Origin: Ruegeria conchae | GTDB taxonomy: Bacteria > Pseudomonadota > Alphaproteobacteria > Rhodobacterales > Rhodobacteraceae | NCBI RefSeq assembly: GCF_000192475.1 | Contig: NZ_AEYW01000024.1 | Location: forward strand, 62,001-126,000 | Length of the DNA stretch: 64,000 nucleotides | Reading direction: 5' to 3' | Part shown: positions 34,798 through 45,029 of the stretch, one piece after another | Numbering within the stretch: position 1 is the first letter of the stretch | Layout: every line of letters begins with the position of its first letter | Position numbers and translations under genes: made by a program | The notes under the pieces: generated by a model | Database searches by the model: none | What the model was told of the DNA's origin: nothing | The model's input: only the letters and a program-made list of their open reading frames with translations

Positions 34798-37590
34798 CTA
34801 GAAATGTACGGACAGACCAGCCAAGGGCTTCTGGATTGGAGGTGCGAACTTGGTCAGATCGATGCCTTCAACCGCTGTTTTGTATTCATCCAGCGTTGGT
34901 GTACGTCCCAAAATTGCCGATAGGACAACAACAGGAGTCGAGCCCAACAAGGATTCACCCTTTTTGGTTTCGGAATCCGCAACCACCCGGCCTTGGAACA
35001 GGCGTGTCGATGTGGCTAGAACCGTATCCCCTTTGGCTGCTTTTTCCTGGTTGCCCATGCAAAGGTTGCAGCCCGGACGTTCAAGATAAAGGATGTTTTC
35101 GTATTCGGTACGGGCCTGGACCTTAGGCGCAGCATCGTCAAACTCAAATCCGCAATACTTCTGCAGAATTTCCCAGTCGCCCTCTTCCTTCAATTCATCA
35201 ACAATATTGTAAGTCGGAGCGGCCACGACGAGCGGAGCCTTAAATGTGACATCGCCCTGATCAGCCTCGAGATTGCGCAACATCTGAGCGACGATCTTGA
35301 TATCACCCTTGTGCACCATGCATGATCCAACAAACCCAAGGTCCACTTTCTTTTCTGCGCGATAGAATGAAATCGGGCGGATGGTGTCGTGGGTATAACG
35401 CTTTGAGACATCCGCATTGTTGACGTCTGGGTCCGCGATCATTGGTTCAACGATTTCATCCAGATCGACAATGACCTCGGCAGCGTATTTGGCATTTTCA
35501 TCGGGTGTCAACGCGGGTTTCTCGCCCGACCTGATCTGCTCGATGCGCTTGTCCGCGATCTCGATCAAGCTGTTGAGCATCCGGGCATCGTTCTCCATGC
35601 CCTTTTCGATCATGATCTTGATGCGCGATTTGGCAATCTCCAGTGACTCGATCAGGGTCTCGTCGTTGGATATGCAGATTGAAGCTTTGGCTTTCATTTC
35701 CGCAGTCCAGTCGGTGAAGGTAAAGGCCTGGTCCGCCAACAGCGTTCCAATATGCACTTCGATGATCCGACCCTGGAATACGTTATCACCGTGTTGTGCC
35801 AGCATCTGCGCCTGTGTCGCATGAACCACGTCGCGAAAGTCCATGTGATCAGCCATCTTGCCCTTAAAGGTCACTTTTACGGATTCAGGGATTGGCATGG
35901 TGGCTTCACCTGTCGCCAGAGCTAGAGCCACGGTGCCAGAGTCCGCGCCAAAAGCGACACCTTTGGACATCCGGGTATGACTGTCACCACCAATGATGAT
36001 TGCCCAATCGTCAACAGTAATGTCGTTGAGAACCTTGTGGATAACGTCTGTCATCGCGTGATAGACGCCCTTTGGATCACGACCGGTAATCAAGCCAAAT
36101 TTGTGCATGAAAGCCATCAATTTGGGCGTATTGGCCTGCGCTTTGGCATCCCAGACAGAAGCCGTGTGACATCCCGACTGATAGGCCCCGTCGACCGAAG
36201 GAGAAAGGACCGTAGCGGCCATGGCCTCAAGCTCTTGTGCCGTCATTGGTCCGGTTGTGTCCTGACTGCCAACGATGTTGACGCGCACCCGCACGTCAGA
36301 CCCTGCGTGCAGCACCTTGTCGGACGCTACACCCAGTGCGTTTGCGTTAAAGATCTTCTCGACCGCGGTCAGACCTTGATCTTCGACGCTGATTTCCTTT
36401 GAAGACGCAAAGACCTGCGGTGCTTCGATCCCCAGAGTTTCAGCGGCGAATGTCTGCAGTTTTTTGCCGAACACGATGGCATAAGACCCACCAGCCTTCA
36501 TGAACTCCATCTTTTGCGGTGTGAATGATCCGGCCATATCGACCAGTTCATCGCTGCCATCTTCGCTAAATAGTTTCTTTTGCTTTGTGTCGATTGTCAG
36601 AACGGTTCCGGTCGCAACCGAGTATTTCTGTTCGAGCACCGGGTTGCCGTCATTGTTCGGGATCGGCTTGCCGTCTTCATCCGTCTTTCTGACCCAGTTC
36701 TTAAGGTCCACACCGATCCCACCGGTCACGCCTACCGTGGTCAGGAAAATGGGAGAGATGCCATTCGTTCCCGCCACGACGGGTGCGACGTTGACAAACG
36801 GAACATACGGGCTAGCCTGCTTGCCGGTCCAAAGGGCCACGTTGTTAACCCCAGACATGCGCGATGATCCGACGCCCATCGTGCCTTTTTCAGCGACCAG
36901 CATGACACGTGCATCTGGATGCTTAAGTTTCAGTGCCTCAATTTCTTTTTGAGCGTCTTCCGAAATCAGACACTTGCCGTGCAGCTCACGATCAGCGCGG
37001 GAATGTGCCTGATTGCCTGGGCTTAGGAGGTCGGTTGAGATATCGCCCTCTGCAGCCACATAGGTGACAACTTTGATTTCTTCGTCGACCTCAGGAAGCT
37101 TGGTAAAGAACTCTGCCTTGGCGTAGCTGTCCAGAAGGTCTGAAGCTATGGCATTGCCTGCCTCATAGGCCGACTTGATGCGATCTGTATCGACCTCGTA
37201 AAGAAAGACCTGAGTCTTGAGCACCTCAGCCGCATCGCGCGCTGTCGCTTCGTCGGTGCCCAGTGCAAGGTCAAGCAACACTTCGACCGACGGGCCGCCT
37301 TTCATGTGGCTCAATAGCTCATAGGCGAAAGCTGCCTTGATTTCCTCGACCTCAACAGTGCCCAGAATGATCTCTTTTAAAAATTGCGCTTTTTCACCCG
37401 CGGCGCTCGTGGTGCCGGGCAGGGTGTTATAGATAAAGTGGTGCAGGCATTCATCGCGGTGCGCACTGCCGGAGTCTCTGATATGGTCAATAACTTCGCG
37501 GGTCAGTGCACCGTCATCGATGGGCTTGGGGCTGAGACCCTGTTGCTTGCGGTCTTCAATCTCGGTCAAGTAGTCGTTGTAGAGGCTCAT
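34798..37590 (-). CDS. acnB: Aconitate hydratase B
   Basis: A 930-residue aconitase of the AcnB type. It starts with MSLYNDYLTEIEDRKQQGL and has an N-terminal HEAT-like domain, the swivel domain and the Fe-S core. The last contains the cluster cysteines (CHTASVWDAK and, near the C-terminus, CNLCMGNQEKA) and the signature GGDSHTRMS. It converts citrate to isocitrate in the TCA cycle. The ATG at 37590 gives the usual AcnB start; the frame is open to 37698. It is about 65 residues longer than E. coli AcnB. The relic of a class V aminotransferase abuts its stop. Confidence 0.95.
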   Translation of the reverse strand: MSLYNDYLTEIEDRKQQGLSPKPIDDGALTREVIDHIRDSGSAHRDECLHHFIYNTLPGTTSAAGEKAQFLKEIILGTVEVEEIKAAFAYELLSHMKGGPSVEVLLDLALGTDEATARDAAEVLKTQVFLYEVDTDRIKSAYEAGNAIASDLLDSYAKAEFFTKLPEVDEEIKVVTYVAAEGDISTDLLSPGNQAHSRADRELHGKCLISEDAQKEIEALKLKHPDARVMLVAEKGTMGVGSSRMSGVNNVALWTGKQASPYVPFVNVAPVVAGTNGISPIFLTTVGVTGGIGVDLKNWVRKTDEDGKPIPNNDGNPVLEQKYSVATGTVLTIDTKQKKLFSEDGSDELVDMAGSFTPQKMEFMKAGGSYAIVFGKKLQTFAAETLGIEAPQVFASSKEISVEDQGLTAVEKIFNANALGVASDKVLHAGSDVRVRVNIVGSQDTTGPMTAQELEAMAATVLSPSVDGAYQSGCHTASVWDAKAQANTPKLMAFMHKFGLITGRDPKGVYHAMTDVIHKVLNDITVDDWAIIIGGDSHTRMSKGVAFGADSGTVALALATGEATMPIPESVKVTFKGKMADHMDFRDVVHATQAQMLAQHGDNVFQGRIIEVHIGTLLADQAFTFTDWTAEMKAKASICISNDETLIESLEIAKSRIKIMIEKGMENDARMLNSLIEIADKRIEQIRSGEKPALTPDENAKYAAEVIVDLDEIVEPMIADPDVNNADVSKRYTHDTIRPISFYRAEKKVDLGFVGSCMVHKGDIKIVAQMLRNLEADQGDVTFKAPLVVAAPTYNIVDELKEEGDWEILQKYCGFEFDDAAPKVQARTEYENILYLERPGCNLCMGNQEKAAKGDTVLATSTRLFQGRVVADSETKKGESLLGSTPVVVLSAILGRTPTLDEYKTAVEGIDLTKFAPPIQKPLAGLSVHF

Positions 37591-37857
37591 GTTATTTTTC
37601 CGCATCTCTGGCATGCTATGGGGCGATATTCGTGGCGGCATAATTGTCGCTGGATCAGTATAGTATACTTTCGTATACATTAGATTGACGGAGTTCAAGC
37701 GCCGGATTGCCGCATATTATATGAAAATCCTTTAGGCCATCTCGAATCCCGGTGCATTCCCTCTAAGTTTTAAGATTGCAGGGAATGGGCAACGAAAAGG
37801 TGGGCGCAATTCTCAAAGCCCTAGAGACAACCCTTTTCTACCTGCGATTAGTCAAGG

Positions 37858-38094
37858 TTACCTGCCGTTAAACAGCGCTTTTGCGATCGCTCCAGGTGCC
37901 GAGCAATGGGGGGTGAGGGCGCGGTTCATAGACCCAATGTGCAGTGCATAGAATACAGTGTTGAGGCCAGCGCGAAGGCGGTGCTCCCATTCTTGAGTAT
38001 CCGCAACCACGCCCTGTTCGGTGGTCACAGCCCCGGTTAAAACCTGATCAGGCAAAGCCAACCGCACCTTGGCAAGCCACGGAATGCCTGACAC
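37858..38094 (-). pseudogene. Remnant of phnM (ribosylphosphonate 5-triphosphate diphosphohydrolase)
   Basis: A 78-codon frame begins near 38094. LALPDQVLTGAVTTEQGVVA reads like the start of PhnM, and a later RAGLNTVFYALHIGSM resembles its internal AGxTTVFDAxxxGS motif. The two pieces are adjacent, although PhnM separates them by around 80 residues, so the middle is deleted. The metal-binding HxH segment is missing. It points away from the DUF1045 gene, which is normally linked to C-P lyase genes. No other phn genes lie here. Confidence 0.6.
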
Positions 38095-38130
38095 ATCGCT
38101 ATCACAGAGGATGCAGGATAAGAGGAGTTC

Positions 38131-38802
38131 ATGTCGTATACTCGTTTTGCGATCTACTATGTTCCACCCCAGGGGCCGTTTGCCCGTTTCGGGGCATCCT
38201 GGCTCGGTTGGGACATTATCAGCGCGTGTGAAGCGCCTTTATTCGATTTTCCCGGTTTGGATGGAATCACGATGACGCCGCGCAAATATGGCTTTCACGG
38301 AACGTTGAAACCGCCATTTCGGTTGGCCGGTGACAGCACAGCCGAGGAACTGCACATGCGCGTGGCAGAGTTGGCGTCGGGGCTTGCTCCAGCGAAATGC
38401 GACGGTTTGGAACTGACCAGACTTGGCCGCTTTTTGGCGCTGATACCGCGCGGCGAATCTAATGCGTTGCAACGGGTCGCTGCGGCCTGCGTCCAAGACT
38501 TGGATGAATTCCGAGCGCGCTTGTCTGTGGCAGAACTTGAACGGCGGCGGCGACCGGGGATGAGTGCCCGTCAGAATGCCCTATTGACCCAATGGGGTTA
38601 CCCGTATGTGATGGACGAATTCCGATTCCACATGACCCTTACTGCACGGTTGCCCAAGCAGGATATTTCGGACTGGACAGAAACGATATTGAAGTCTCTG
38701 CCTGAGCTGCCGGTTCCGTTTGTTGTTGATCAGATCGCGTTGTGTGGTGAACGCAAAGATGGGCGGTTTGAGTTGATTCATCGCTACAAGCTCGCGGGTT
38801 GA
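38131..38802 (+). CDS. DUF1045 protein, phosphonate-locus associated
   Basis: A 223-residue protein of the DUF1045 family, which resembles 2H-phosphoesterase folds. Two H-x-T-L motifs are visible: HGTLK near residue 51 and HMTLT near 170. The family is linked to C-P lyase operons and phnM but has no firmly established role that I know of. GAGGAG precedes ATG 38131. Here the phnM beside it is decayed, so the gene may be an orphan or act elsewhere. Confidence 0.88.
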   Translation: MSYTRFAIYYVPPQGPFARFGASWLGWDIISACEAPLFDFPGLDGITMTPRKYGFHGTLKPPFRLAGDSTAEELHMRVAELASGLAPAKCDGLELTRLGRFLALIPRGESNALQRVAAACVQDLDEFRARLSVAELERRRRPGMSARQNALLTQWGYPYVMDEFRFHMTLTARLPKQDISDWTETILKSLPELPVPFVVDQIALCGERKDGRFELIHRYKLAG

Positions 38803-38851
38803 ATCAGATTGCCTTTCAATCTTTGATCCGAAGCTTCGATAAACGCTCAAA

Positions 38852-39592
38852 TCAAGGTGGGTTGGGGATCTCGGTGTATTTGTCTTTTGGAATTCGGACG
38901 ATACCACGCAATCCGAGAAGGCCCCGATCGAGCGGATCAAGGAGTTCGATCGCAGATTTCACTGCATTGAATATGGAATCTGCGTCATTTCCATTCGCGG
39001 TAATAAGCGGCAATCCAGGTGTAGGCGCGGTCCAATCCAGAACCCGCAATTCCTGTGCGAACGCATCATGCTTCTCCATCAGTTTCCAGGACATAGCGTC
39101 TAGCGATGCGATGTCCGCACGTCCTGAGGCGACCGCTTGAGCTGATTTGACATGCTGTTCCGTGTGTAGGCGATTTTGAAACCAAAAACCGTGCTTGCGT
39201 AGATGCCAGTACGGAGCAGCGTAACCTGACTGCGAGAATGTCTGATTAAACGCAAAGATTGACTCGCTGAATTCTACGATGTCCTGTCGGGCATCATCGG
39301 AACGCACGACAAGTGCACTTCGATAATATCCTGGGGGGCAGCCTTCAAGCCCGTAGTCCGGTGTGCCGACCAGCTCGACCAAGTCATGCAGCCAGATGCG
39401 ATACGGCATGCCGCAAGTCTGGCTTAATACCAAATTCGGGTTTTTCCAGACAAAAAACTCTTCTGCGTTCTGAGAGAGATGTTCGGGGCCATCTATACCT
39501 AATTCATTCAGGTTCCGAAGTATCAGCTGCCAATACCGATCATGGGCTGCTGCCAGCTGCGGGCGCTGATACATCATCAGATTTGCAATCAT
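38852..39592 (-). CDS. PhnD-like phosphate/phosphonate-binding family protein without signal peptide
   Basis: A 246-residue protein with the PF12974-like (PhnD) ligand-binding pattern. It shows SQTCGMPYR near residue 57, GCPPGYYRSALVV, and GRADIASLDAMSW. The last resembles the anion-binding GxxDxxxxD loop. No signal peptide is present, so it should be cytoplasmic, and no permease or ATPase genes are adjacent. It is convergent with the DUF1045 gene, and its 5' end faces the arsenic operon. Confidence 0.72.
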   Translation of the reverse strand: MIANLMMYQRPQLAAAHDRYWQLILRNLNELGIDGPEHLSQNAEEFFVWKNPNLVLSQTCGMPYRIWLHDLVELVGTPDYGLEGCPPGYYRSALVVRSDDARQDIVEFSESIFAFNQTFSQSGYAAPYWHLRKHGFWFQNRLHTEQHVKSAQAVASGRADIASLDAMSWKLMEKHDAFAQELRVLDWTAPTPGLPLITANGNDADSIFNAVKSAIELLDPLDRGLLGLRGIVRIPKDKYTEIPNPP

Positions 39593-39699
39593 TCTGTTCA
39601 GAGCCTTGGTTGGTGCACACTGTTCCTTTGGTTAGCATGTCTGTCTTGCATTGGAAGTCCTGGCTCATAGAAAGTAATTGCATCCTAGATATAATTTTA

Positions 39700-39715
39700 A
39701 TATTTCACGAAATAT
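39700..39715. promoter_or_regulatory. Candidate ArsR operator overlapping the start codon
   Basis: ATATTTC and GAAATAT flank AC, giving a perfect 16-bp inverted repeat. Its right half contains the first two bases of the ATG at 39714. ArsR-family dimers bind such AT-rich dyads, so repression would block both RNA polymerase and ribosome. Protein binding is not shown. Confidence 0.55.
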
Positions 39716-40547
39716 GGAATCATATATCTCAAACCAACTTAACACATTAGGCCATCCACATCGGCTAGCGGTGTTTCGGATGCTTATGCGGCGATATCCT
39801 GATCGGGTACCGGCTGGAGAGCTGGGTTCGGCGCTCGATATCAAGCCCAGCACCATGTCGAGCTATCTTAGTGCACTGCAGAACGCTCAGATCATAAATC
39901 AGCAGAGGGTTGGAACTTCTTTGCTCTATGCAATTGATATGCATTCTGTGCGGAAAATGCTCGACTACTTATTCTTGGATTGCTGCCTCGGACGACCTGA
40001 TTTGTGTATGCCCTTCGATTTGGGAAATGACGTCGAGGATGATCGGAAATTCAACGTGCTGTTCCTCTGCGTAGGAAATTCAGCCCGCTCTATCTTTGCG
40101 GAATCGCTGCTTCGTGAAATTGCCGGGGATCGGTTCAATGTATTCTCGGCAGGGATCAAGCCTTCCTCTGAATTGAACCCGTTTGCCCTTCAGGTGCTGA
40201 AAGACAAAGGCCACGATATCTCGGCTTTGCGTTCAAAGAACATAGCTGAATTCTCAGGGCCGAATGCACCAGACCTCGATTTCGTTTTTACGGTTTGCAA
40301 TCAGGCGGCAAACGAGGAATGCCCGGCTTGGGATGGCCAACCGATCAGCGGTCATTGGGGCATGGCGGATCCGGTCAAGGCCGAGGGTACCCATGCGGAG
40401 AAGGGCCTCGCGTTTCAAAACGCCTATGGTGCACTTAAACGTCGGATTGAGGCCTTTTCTGCGTTGCCGGTCGAAAGCCTTGATCGCCTCGCCTTGCAAT
40501 CCGCCATCGATGAAATCGGCAAATCTGCCGCTGAGAGTACAACATGA
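39714..40547 (+). CDS. ArsR-type regulator fused to arsenate reductase
   Basis: A 277-residue two-domain protein. Residues 1-105 are a winged-helix ArsR regulator ([19 protein letters not shown] helix [13 protein letters not shown]), with cysteines C90, C91 and C98 that could bind As(III). Residues 112-277 are a low-molecular-weight phosphatase-type arsenate reductase with the active site C119-VGNSA-R125. It would sense arsenite, repress the operon and reduce arsenate. The ATG at 39714 lies in a palindrome and has no visible ribosome-binding site; a TTG at 39678 is the alternative start. It overlaps the GAPDH gene by 4 bp. Confidence 0.9.
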   Translation: MESYISNQLNTLGHPHRLAVFRMLMRRYPDRVPAGELGSALDIKPSTMSSYLSALQNAQIINQQRVGTSLLYAIDMHSVRKMLDYLFLDCCLGRPDLCMPFDLGNDVEDDRKFNVLFLCVGNSARSIFAESLLREIAGDRFNVFSAGIKPSSELNPFALQVLKDKGHDISALRSKNIAEFSGPNAPDLDFVFTVCNQAANEECPAWDGQPISGHWGMADPVKAEGTHAEKGLAFQNAYGALKRRIEAFSALPVESLDRLALQSAIDEIGKSAAESTT

Positions 40548-41542
40548 CAACTTATGCAGTGAATGGCCTAGGCCGGATGGGAAAGCTTGCCCTGAAGCCG
40601 CTTTTGGAACGCGGGGCACGTGTCGCATGGATCAACGACGCGGTGGGTAACGCCGCAATGCACGCGCACTTGTTAGAGTTTGATTCTGTGCACGGCCGTT
40701 GGGCTGGGTCTTTCGATCATGATGACGAAAGCATCACCATCAATGGAACGCGCATACCGTTCGTCGGAACAAACGACCTGACAAAACTCCCACTGGATGG
40801 CATCGACATGGTGATCGATTGCACGGGTGCCTTCAAGACCGAGGTCAAGTTGGCCCCGTATTTTGAAGCCGGTGTTAAGAAGGTGGTTGTCTCTGCGCCG
40901 GTCAAGGGCGGTCCGGCCTCTAACATTGTATATGGTGTCAACGAAGATACATATGACCCCAAAATGCATCACATTGTGACTGCAGCATCCTGCACGACCA
41001 ATTGTCTCGCTCCGGTCGTAAAAGTCATTCATGAAAACCTTGGAATCCGGCACGGGTCGATGACCACGATTCATGACGTGACCAACACGCAGACAATGGT
41101 AGATCGTCCCGCCAAGGACCTGCGTCGTGCGCGCTCGGCATTGAATTCGTTGATCCCAACCACAACTGGATCAGCAACGGCCATTACGCTGATCTATCCG
41201 GAACTAAAGGGTCGATTGAATGGCCATGCCGTGCGTGTTCCATTGCTGAATGCGTCGCTGACAGATTGTGTTTTCGAGGTTGAACGAGAAACAACCATTG
41301 AGGAGGTCAATGGCTTGTTCAAGGCTGCCGCTGAAGGGCAACTCAGCGGTATTCTAGGTTATGAAACGCGACCCTTGGTGTCGGCAGATTATACAAACGA
41401 CCAACGCTCTTCGATCGTTGATGCACCTTCAACCATGGTGGTGAATGGCACCCAGGTGAAAATCTATGCGTGGTATGACAATGAATTCGGATATGCGCAT
41501 CGCCTGGTCGATGTTGCCTTGATGGTCGGGGCATCATTGTGA
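40544..41542 (+). CDS. ArsJ-associated glyceraldehyde-3-phosphate dehydrogenase
   Basis: A 332-residue GAPDH with N-terminal NGLGRMG NAD fold and catalytic Cys150 in [11 protein letters not shown]. Context decides its role: in arsenic operons with arsJ this enzyme forms unstable 1-arseno-3-phosphoglycerate from glyceraldehyde-3-phosphate and arsenate, which ArsJ exports. It overlaps the upstream and downstream genes by 4 bp each. It is not the glycolytic housekeeping copy, given this placement. Confidence 0.92.
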   Translation: MTTYAVNGLGRMGKLALKPLLERGARVAWINDAVGNAAMHAHLLEFDSVHGRWAGSFDHDDESITINGTRIPFVGTNDLTKLPLDGIDMVIDCTGAFKTEVKLAPYFEAGVKKVVVSAPVKGGPASNIVYGVNEDTYDPKMHHIVTAASCTTNCLAPVVKVIHENLGIRHGSMTTIHDVTNTQTMVDRPAKDLRRARSALNSLIPTTTGSATAITLIYPELKGRLNGHAVRVPLLNASLTDCVFEVERETTIEEVNGLFKAAAEGQLSGILGYETRPLVSADYTNDQRSSIVDAPSTMVVNGTQVKIYAWYDNEFGYAHRLVDVALMVGASL

Positions 41543-42804
41543 CGCAAAGACCTGATGGTCTGCCGGCCTACATCGCCGTAACGGCCGCCTATTGGGCGTT
41601 TATGCTGACCGATGGGGCGCTCAGGATGCTGGTGCTGTTGCACTTTCATACTCTGGGCTTCTCTCCGGTGCAGTTGGCTTACCTGTTTGTTTTATACGAG
41701 ATCGCTGGAATGGTGACCAACCTCGCTGCAGGTTGGATTGCGGCCCGGTTTGGGCTGGCGGCAACTCTCTATGCAGGCCTGGCGCTGCAGATCGTGGCCT
41801 TGCTAGCGCTGACGCAGCTTGACCCGCAATGGGCCATGAGTGTTTCGGTGGCATTTGTGATGATTGTTCAGGGGGCAAGTGGGGTCGCCAAGGACCTGGC
41901 AAAGATGTCGTCAAAATCGGCAGTCAAACTGCTTGCCCCAGCCGAAGGTGGCGGTCTATTCCGATGGGTTGCCATCCTGACAGGATCAAAGAATGCCGTG
42001 AAAGGTATTGGTTTCTTGTTCGGGGCGGCGCTGTTGGCGACTTTGGGTATTAATTGGGCCGTTTTACTTATGGCGATTATACTGGCTGTGGTTTTGGGTG
42101 CTATTCTTGCCTTCATGCCAGTCGGTCTTCCCAATGGGCGAAAGGGCGCCAAGTTCTCTGAGGTCTATTCGAATTCGGCCAATGTAAACTGGCTTTCGGC
42201 GGCACGGGTCTTTTTGTTCGGCGCGCGGGACGTTTGGTTTGTCGTCGGCATTCCAATCTATTTCTATGCCGTGCTATCCGATGGCACTGAGGAAGCGAAC
42301 CGCGCGGCCTTCTTTATGATCGGCACGTTTATGGCCATCTGGGTGATATTATACGGTGCGGTTCAGGCCAGTGCGCCAAAAATCCTGCGCGCGTCTGAGC
42401 GCTCTGAACGAGATTTGATACGCGCCGCACGTGACTGGGCTGCTGTTTTATTCTGCATCCCAGCAATTCTGACTGTCGCAGCCCTGCTGTCTACAGGGGC
42501 GCAGGCATGGCTGACCTTTGCATTGGTGATTGGTTTGCTGCTCTTTGGGGCTATATTCGCGATCAACTCTTCGCTTCATTCCTATCTGATCCTGGCATTC
42601 ACCAAATCTGAAAGGGTCACAATGGATATAGGCTTTTACTATATGGCCAATGCCGCGGGCCGATTGATCGGTACCGTTCTGTCTGGCGTGACCTATCAAT
42701 TGGGTGGGCTTCCATTTGTGCTGGGCACTGCAGCAATCATGATCGGCCTTTCTGCACTCATATCCTGTAAACTTACAGCACCGACCAATGAGGCAATCTT
42801 ATGA
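41539..42804 (+). CDS. arsJ: ArsJ organoarsenical efflux permease (MFS)
   Basis: A 421-residue major-facilitator protein with about twelve hydrophobic helices. The N-terminal [20 protein letters not shown] is the recognisable ArsJ opening. It exports 1-arseno-3-phosphoglycerate, which decays outside the cell to arsenate and so gives As(V) resistance. Translation starts at GTG 41539, coupled to the GAPDH stop. It overlaps the acr3 gene by 4 bp. Confidence 0.92.
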   Translation: MTQRPDGLPAYIAVTAAYWAFMLTDGALRMLVLLHFHTLGFSPVQLAYLFVLYEIAGMVTNLAAGWIAARFGLAATLYAGLALQIVALLALTQLDPQWAMSVSVAFVMIVQGASGVAKDLAKMSSKSAVKLLAPAEGGGLFRWVAILTGSKNAVKGIGFLFGAALLATLGINWAVLLMAIILAVVLGAILAFMPVGLPNGRKGAKFSEVYSNSANVNWLSAARVFLFGARDVWFVVGIPIYFYAVLSDGTEEANRAAFFMIGTFMAIWVILYGAVQASAPKILRASERSERDLIRAARDWAAVLFCIPAILTVAALLSTGAQAWLTFALVIGLLLFGAIFAINSSLHSYLILAFTKSERVTMDIGFYYMANAAGRLIGTVLSGVTYQLGGLPFVLGTAAIMIGLSALISCKLTAPTNEAIL

Positions 42805-43817
42805 GTATCTTTGAACGCTACCTGAGCGTCTGGATCGCGCTTGCCATGATCGGGGGTGTATTAATTGGCCAGACAGTGCCCGGGCTGGTCGAGGTTATCG
42901 CATCGGCAGAGGTAGCGAGCGTTAATCTGGTTGTGGCGTTGTTGATCTGGGCAATGGTCTATCCAATGATGGTTGGCGTTGACTTTAGTGCTGTCGCGGG
43001 CGTTGCGCGTCAGCCTCAGGGCTTGATCATCACGCTTGTCGTGAATTGGCTGATAAAGCCTTTCACCATGGCGATCCTCGCTGTTTTGTTCTTTGAGTTC
43101 GTCTTCGCCCCATGGATACAACCTGAAGACGCGGCTCAATACACTGCGGGCCTGATCCTGCTTGGGGCTGCTCCGTGCACTGCAATGGTTTTCGTCTGGT
43201 CGCAACTTACAAAAGGGGACGCAACGTACACATTGGTGCAGGTCTCGGTGAATGATCTGATCATGGTTGTCGCGTTCGCGCCAATAGTAGCATTTTTATT
43301 GGGCGTCACAGAGATTTCGGTTCCGTGGCAAACGCTTGTCCTGGCAACGGTACTCTATGTAGTTCTGCCCTTAATAGCCGGGTTGATCACGCGCAGGTGG
43401 CTTGGGTCGCAAGATGCAATCGATACATTTTCGACACGTGTAAAGCCCTGGTCGGTTATAGGTTTGATCACCACAGTCGTCATTTTGTTTGGCCTGCAGG
43501 GGCAAACGATTTTGGCCCGGCCATTTGTAATTGCGCTGATCGCTGTGCCCATATTGGTTCAGAGTTACAGCATATTTTTCTTGGCTTATGGTATGGCCTA
43601 TGCGTTGAAAGTTCCGCATCGAATTGCTGCTCCTTGCGCCATGATCGGAACCTCGAATTTCTTTGAACTTGCGGTTGCGGTTGCCATCAGTTTGTTTGGT
43701 TTGAATTCGGGTGCGGCGCTGGCAACCGTCGTTGGGGTGCTCGTCGAGGTCCCGGTGATGTTGTCATTGGTGGCATTTGCAAATCGCACTCGTAGTCGGT
43801 TTGCAGTGCCGGAATAA
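42801..43817 (+). CDS. acr3: ACR3-family arsenite efflux pump
   Basis: A 338-residue membrane protein with ten predicted helices. The conserved arsenite cysteine lies in [14 protein letters not shown] (C126), and [18 protein letters not shown] is a second family motif. It extrudes As(III) produced by the reductase domain encoded upstream. It is the last gene of the four-gene operon, with a 209-bp gap before the glycan module. Confidence 0.92.
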   Translation: MSIFERYLSVWIALAMIGGVLIGQTVPGLVEVIASAEVASVNLVVALLIWAMVYPMMVGVDFSAVAGVARQPQGLIITLVVNWLIKPFTMAILAVLFFEFVFAPWIQPEDAAQYTAGLILLGAAPCTAMVFVWSQLTKGDATYTLVQVSVNDLIMVVAFAPIVAFLLGVTEISVPWQTLVLATVLYVVLPLIAGLITRRWLGSQDAIDTFSTRVKPWSVIGLITTVVILFGLQGQTILARPFVIALIAVPILVQSYSIFFLAYGMAYALKVPHRIAAPCAMIGTSNFFELAVAVAISLFGLNSGAALATVVGVLVEVPVMLSLVAFANRTRSRFAVPE

Positions 43818-44026
43818 TCGCCACAAACTTCTTACGAACTGTCATGCTCTGATTGAATTTTGTTTCCAACCAGGAGTTCAGCGAAGCATTCCAGATCGCG
43901 CGTGTGGGGCTTTTATGCAACGTGCGTGTATTATCGCTTTTGGTCGTTTTGCGCGGAATTCATCACTGACATAATTACAGTTTGTGAGGCTAGGAGTGGA
44001 CCCGAGGTTCAATCGGGGAATCAAAT

Positions 44027-45028
44027 ATGCGCATTGCAGTCGTTATTCCCTGTTTCAAGGTCAAGCGCCACATTGAAGATGTGATCGCGCGTATCGGTCC
44101 AGAAGTAGAGCATATTTTTGCAGTCGATGATGCCTGCCCCGAAGATTCTGGTGGTTTCATTGAAAAAACAATAAAGGATCCCCGCCTGACAGTTTTAAGG
44201 CATAAGACAAACACTGGTGTGGGTGGAGCTGTCATCACGGGATATCGGGCAGCATTGGATGCAGATGCCGAAATAGTCGTGAAGATTGATGGGGACGGTC
44301 AAATGGCCCCTGAATTGATCTCTCAGTTTGTACAACCGATCGCAGTTGGGGAAGCCGATTATGTAAAGGGTAATCGGTTCTATTCGGGTACTGCGGTGAG
44401 GGAAATGCCCTGGGTCAGGCTGTTCGGCAACGCGTTCCTTAGCTTTATAACGAAGCTATCAAGCGGGTACTGGAGCATATTTGATCCAACCAATGGGTTT
44501 ACCGCGATACATGCCCGTACGCTCGCCTCAATTGATCTCGACAAAGTATCCCAGCGATATTTCTTTGAAAGTGACATGCTCATTCGTCTCGGTGATCTGC
44601 GGGCTGTCGTGATCGATATCCCTATGCGAGCTGTCTATGCCGACGAAGTCAGCGGGCTTCGCGTCGGACGTGTCATGTTTGAATTTCTTTGGCGCCATTT
44701 GGTCGCCACACTAAAGCGCGTTATCTACATGTATTTTCTGCGCGATTTCTCTCTTGCGTCGTTGAACCTCCTGTTCGGAGTCCTTCTCTTGGGGTTTGGG
44801 GTCATTTTTGGTGCGGTGGCATGGTCAGAGTCTGTTGCGACCGGTGTGCCAGCCACGACCGGAACCGTAATGCTTTCGGCATTACCGATTGTCCTTGGAT
44901 TCCAGATGCTCCTGTTTTTTGCAAGTTATGACATTGCATCTGAACCAAAGGTCCCAATTCAACGTCTACGGATCACCCGGCGCATACCGATGCTTGTCGG
45001 CAGTGGCGCAAAGATAGACGATAAATAA
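44027..45028 (+). CDS. GT2 glycosyltransferase with C-terminal membrane helices (DPM1/GtrB-like)
   Basis: A 333-residue protein. The N-terminal GT2 domain has VVIPCFKVK, the nucleotide aspartates in VDDACPEDSGG and the metal site KIDGDGQM. Two C-terminal helices lie at about 245-305. Relatives transfer sugars to polyprenyl phosphate to make a lipid-linked donor. GGGGAA precedes ATG 44027. The DUF2142 gene starts 1 bp after its stop. The sugar is unknown. Confidence 0.88.
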   Translation: MRIAVVIPCFKVKRHIEDVIARIGPEVEHIFAVDDACPEDSGGFIEKTIKDPRLTVLRHKTNTGVGGAVITGYRAALDADAEIVVKIDGDGQMAPELISQFVQPIAVGEADYVKGNRFYSGTAVREMPWVRLFGNAFLSFITKLSSGYWSIFDPTNGFTAIHARTLASIDLDKVSQRYFFESDMLIRLGDLRAVVIDIPMRAVYADEVSGLRVGRVMFEFLWRHLVATLKRVIYMYFLRDFSLASLNLLFGVLLLGFGVIFGAVAWSESVATGVPATTGTVMLSALPIVLGFQMLLFFASYDIASEPKVPIQRLRITRRIPMLVGSGAKIDDK

Positions 45029-45029
45029 C

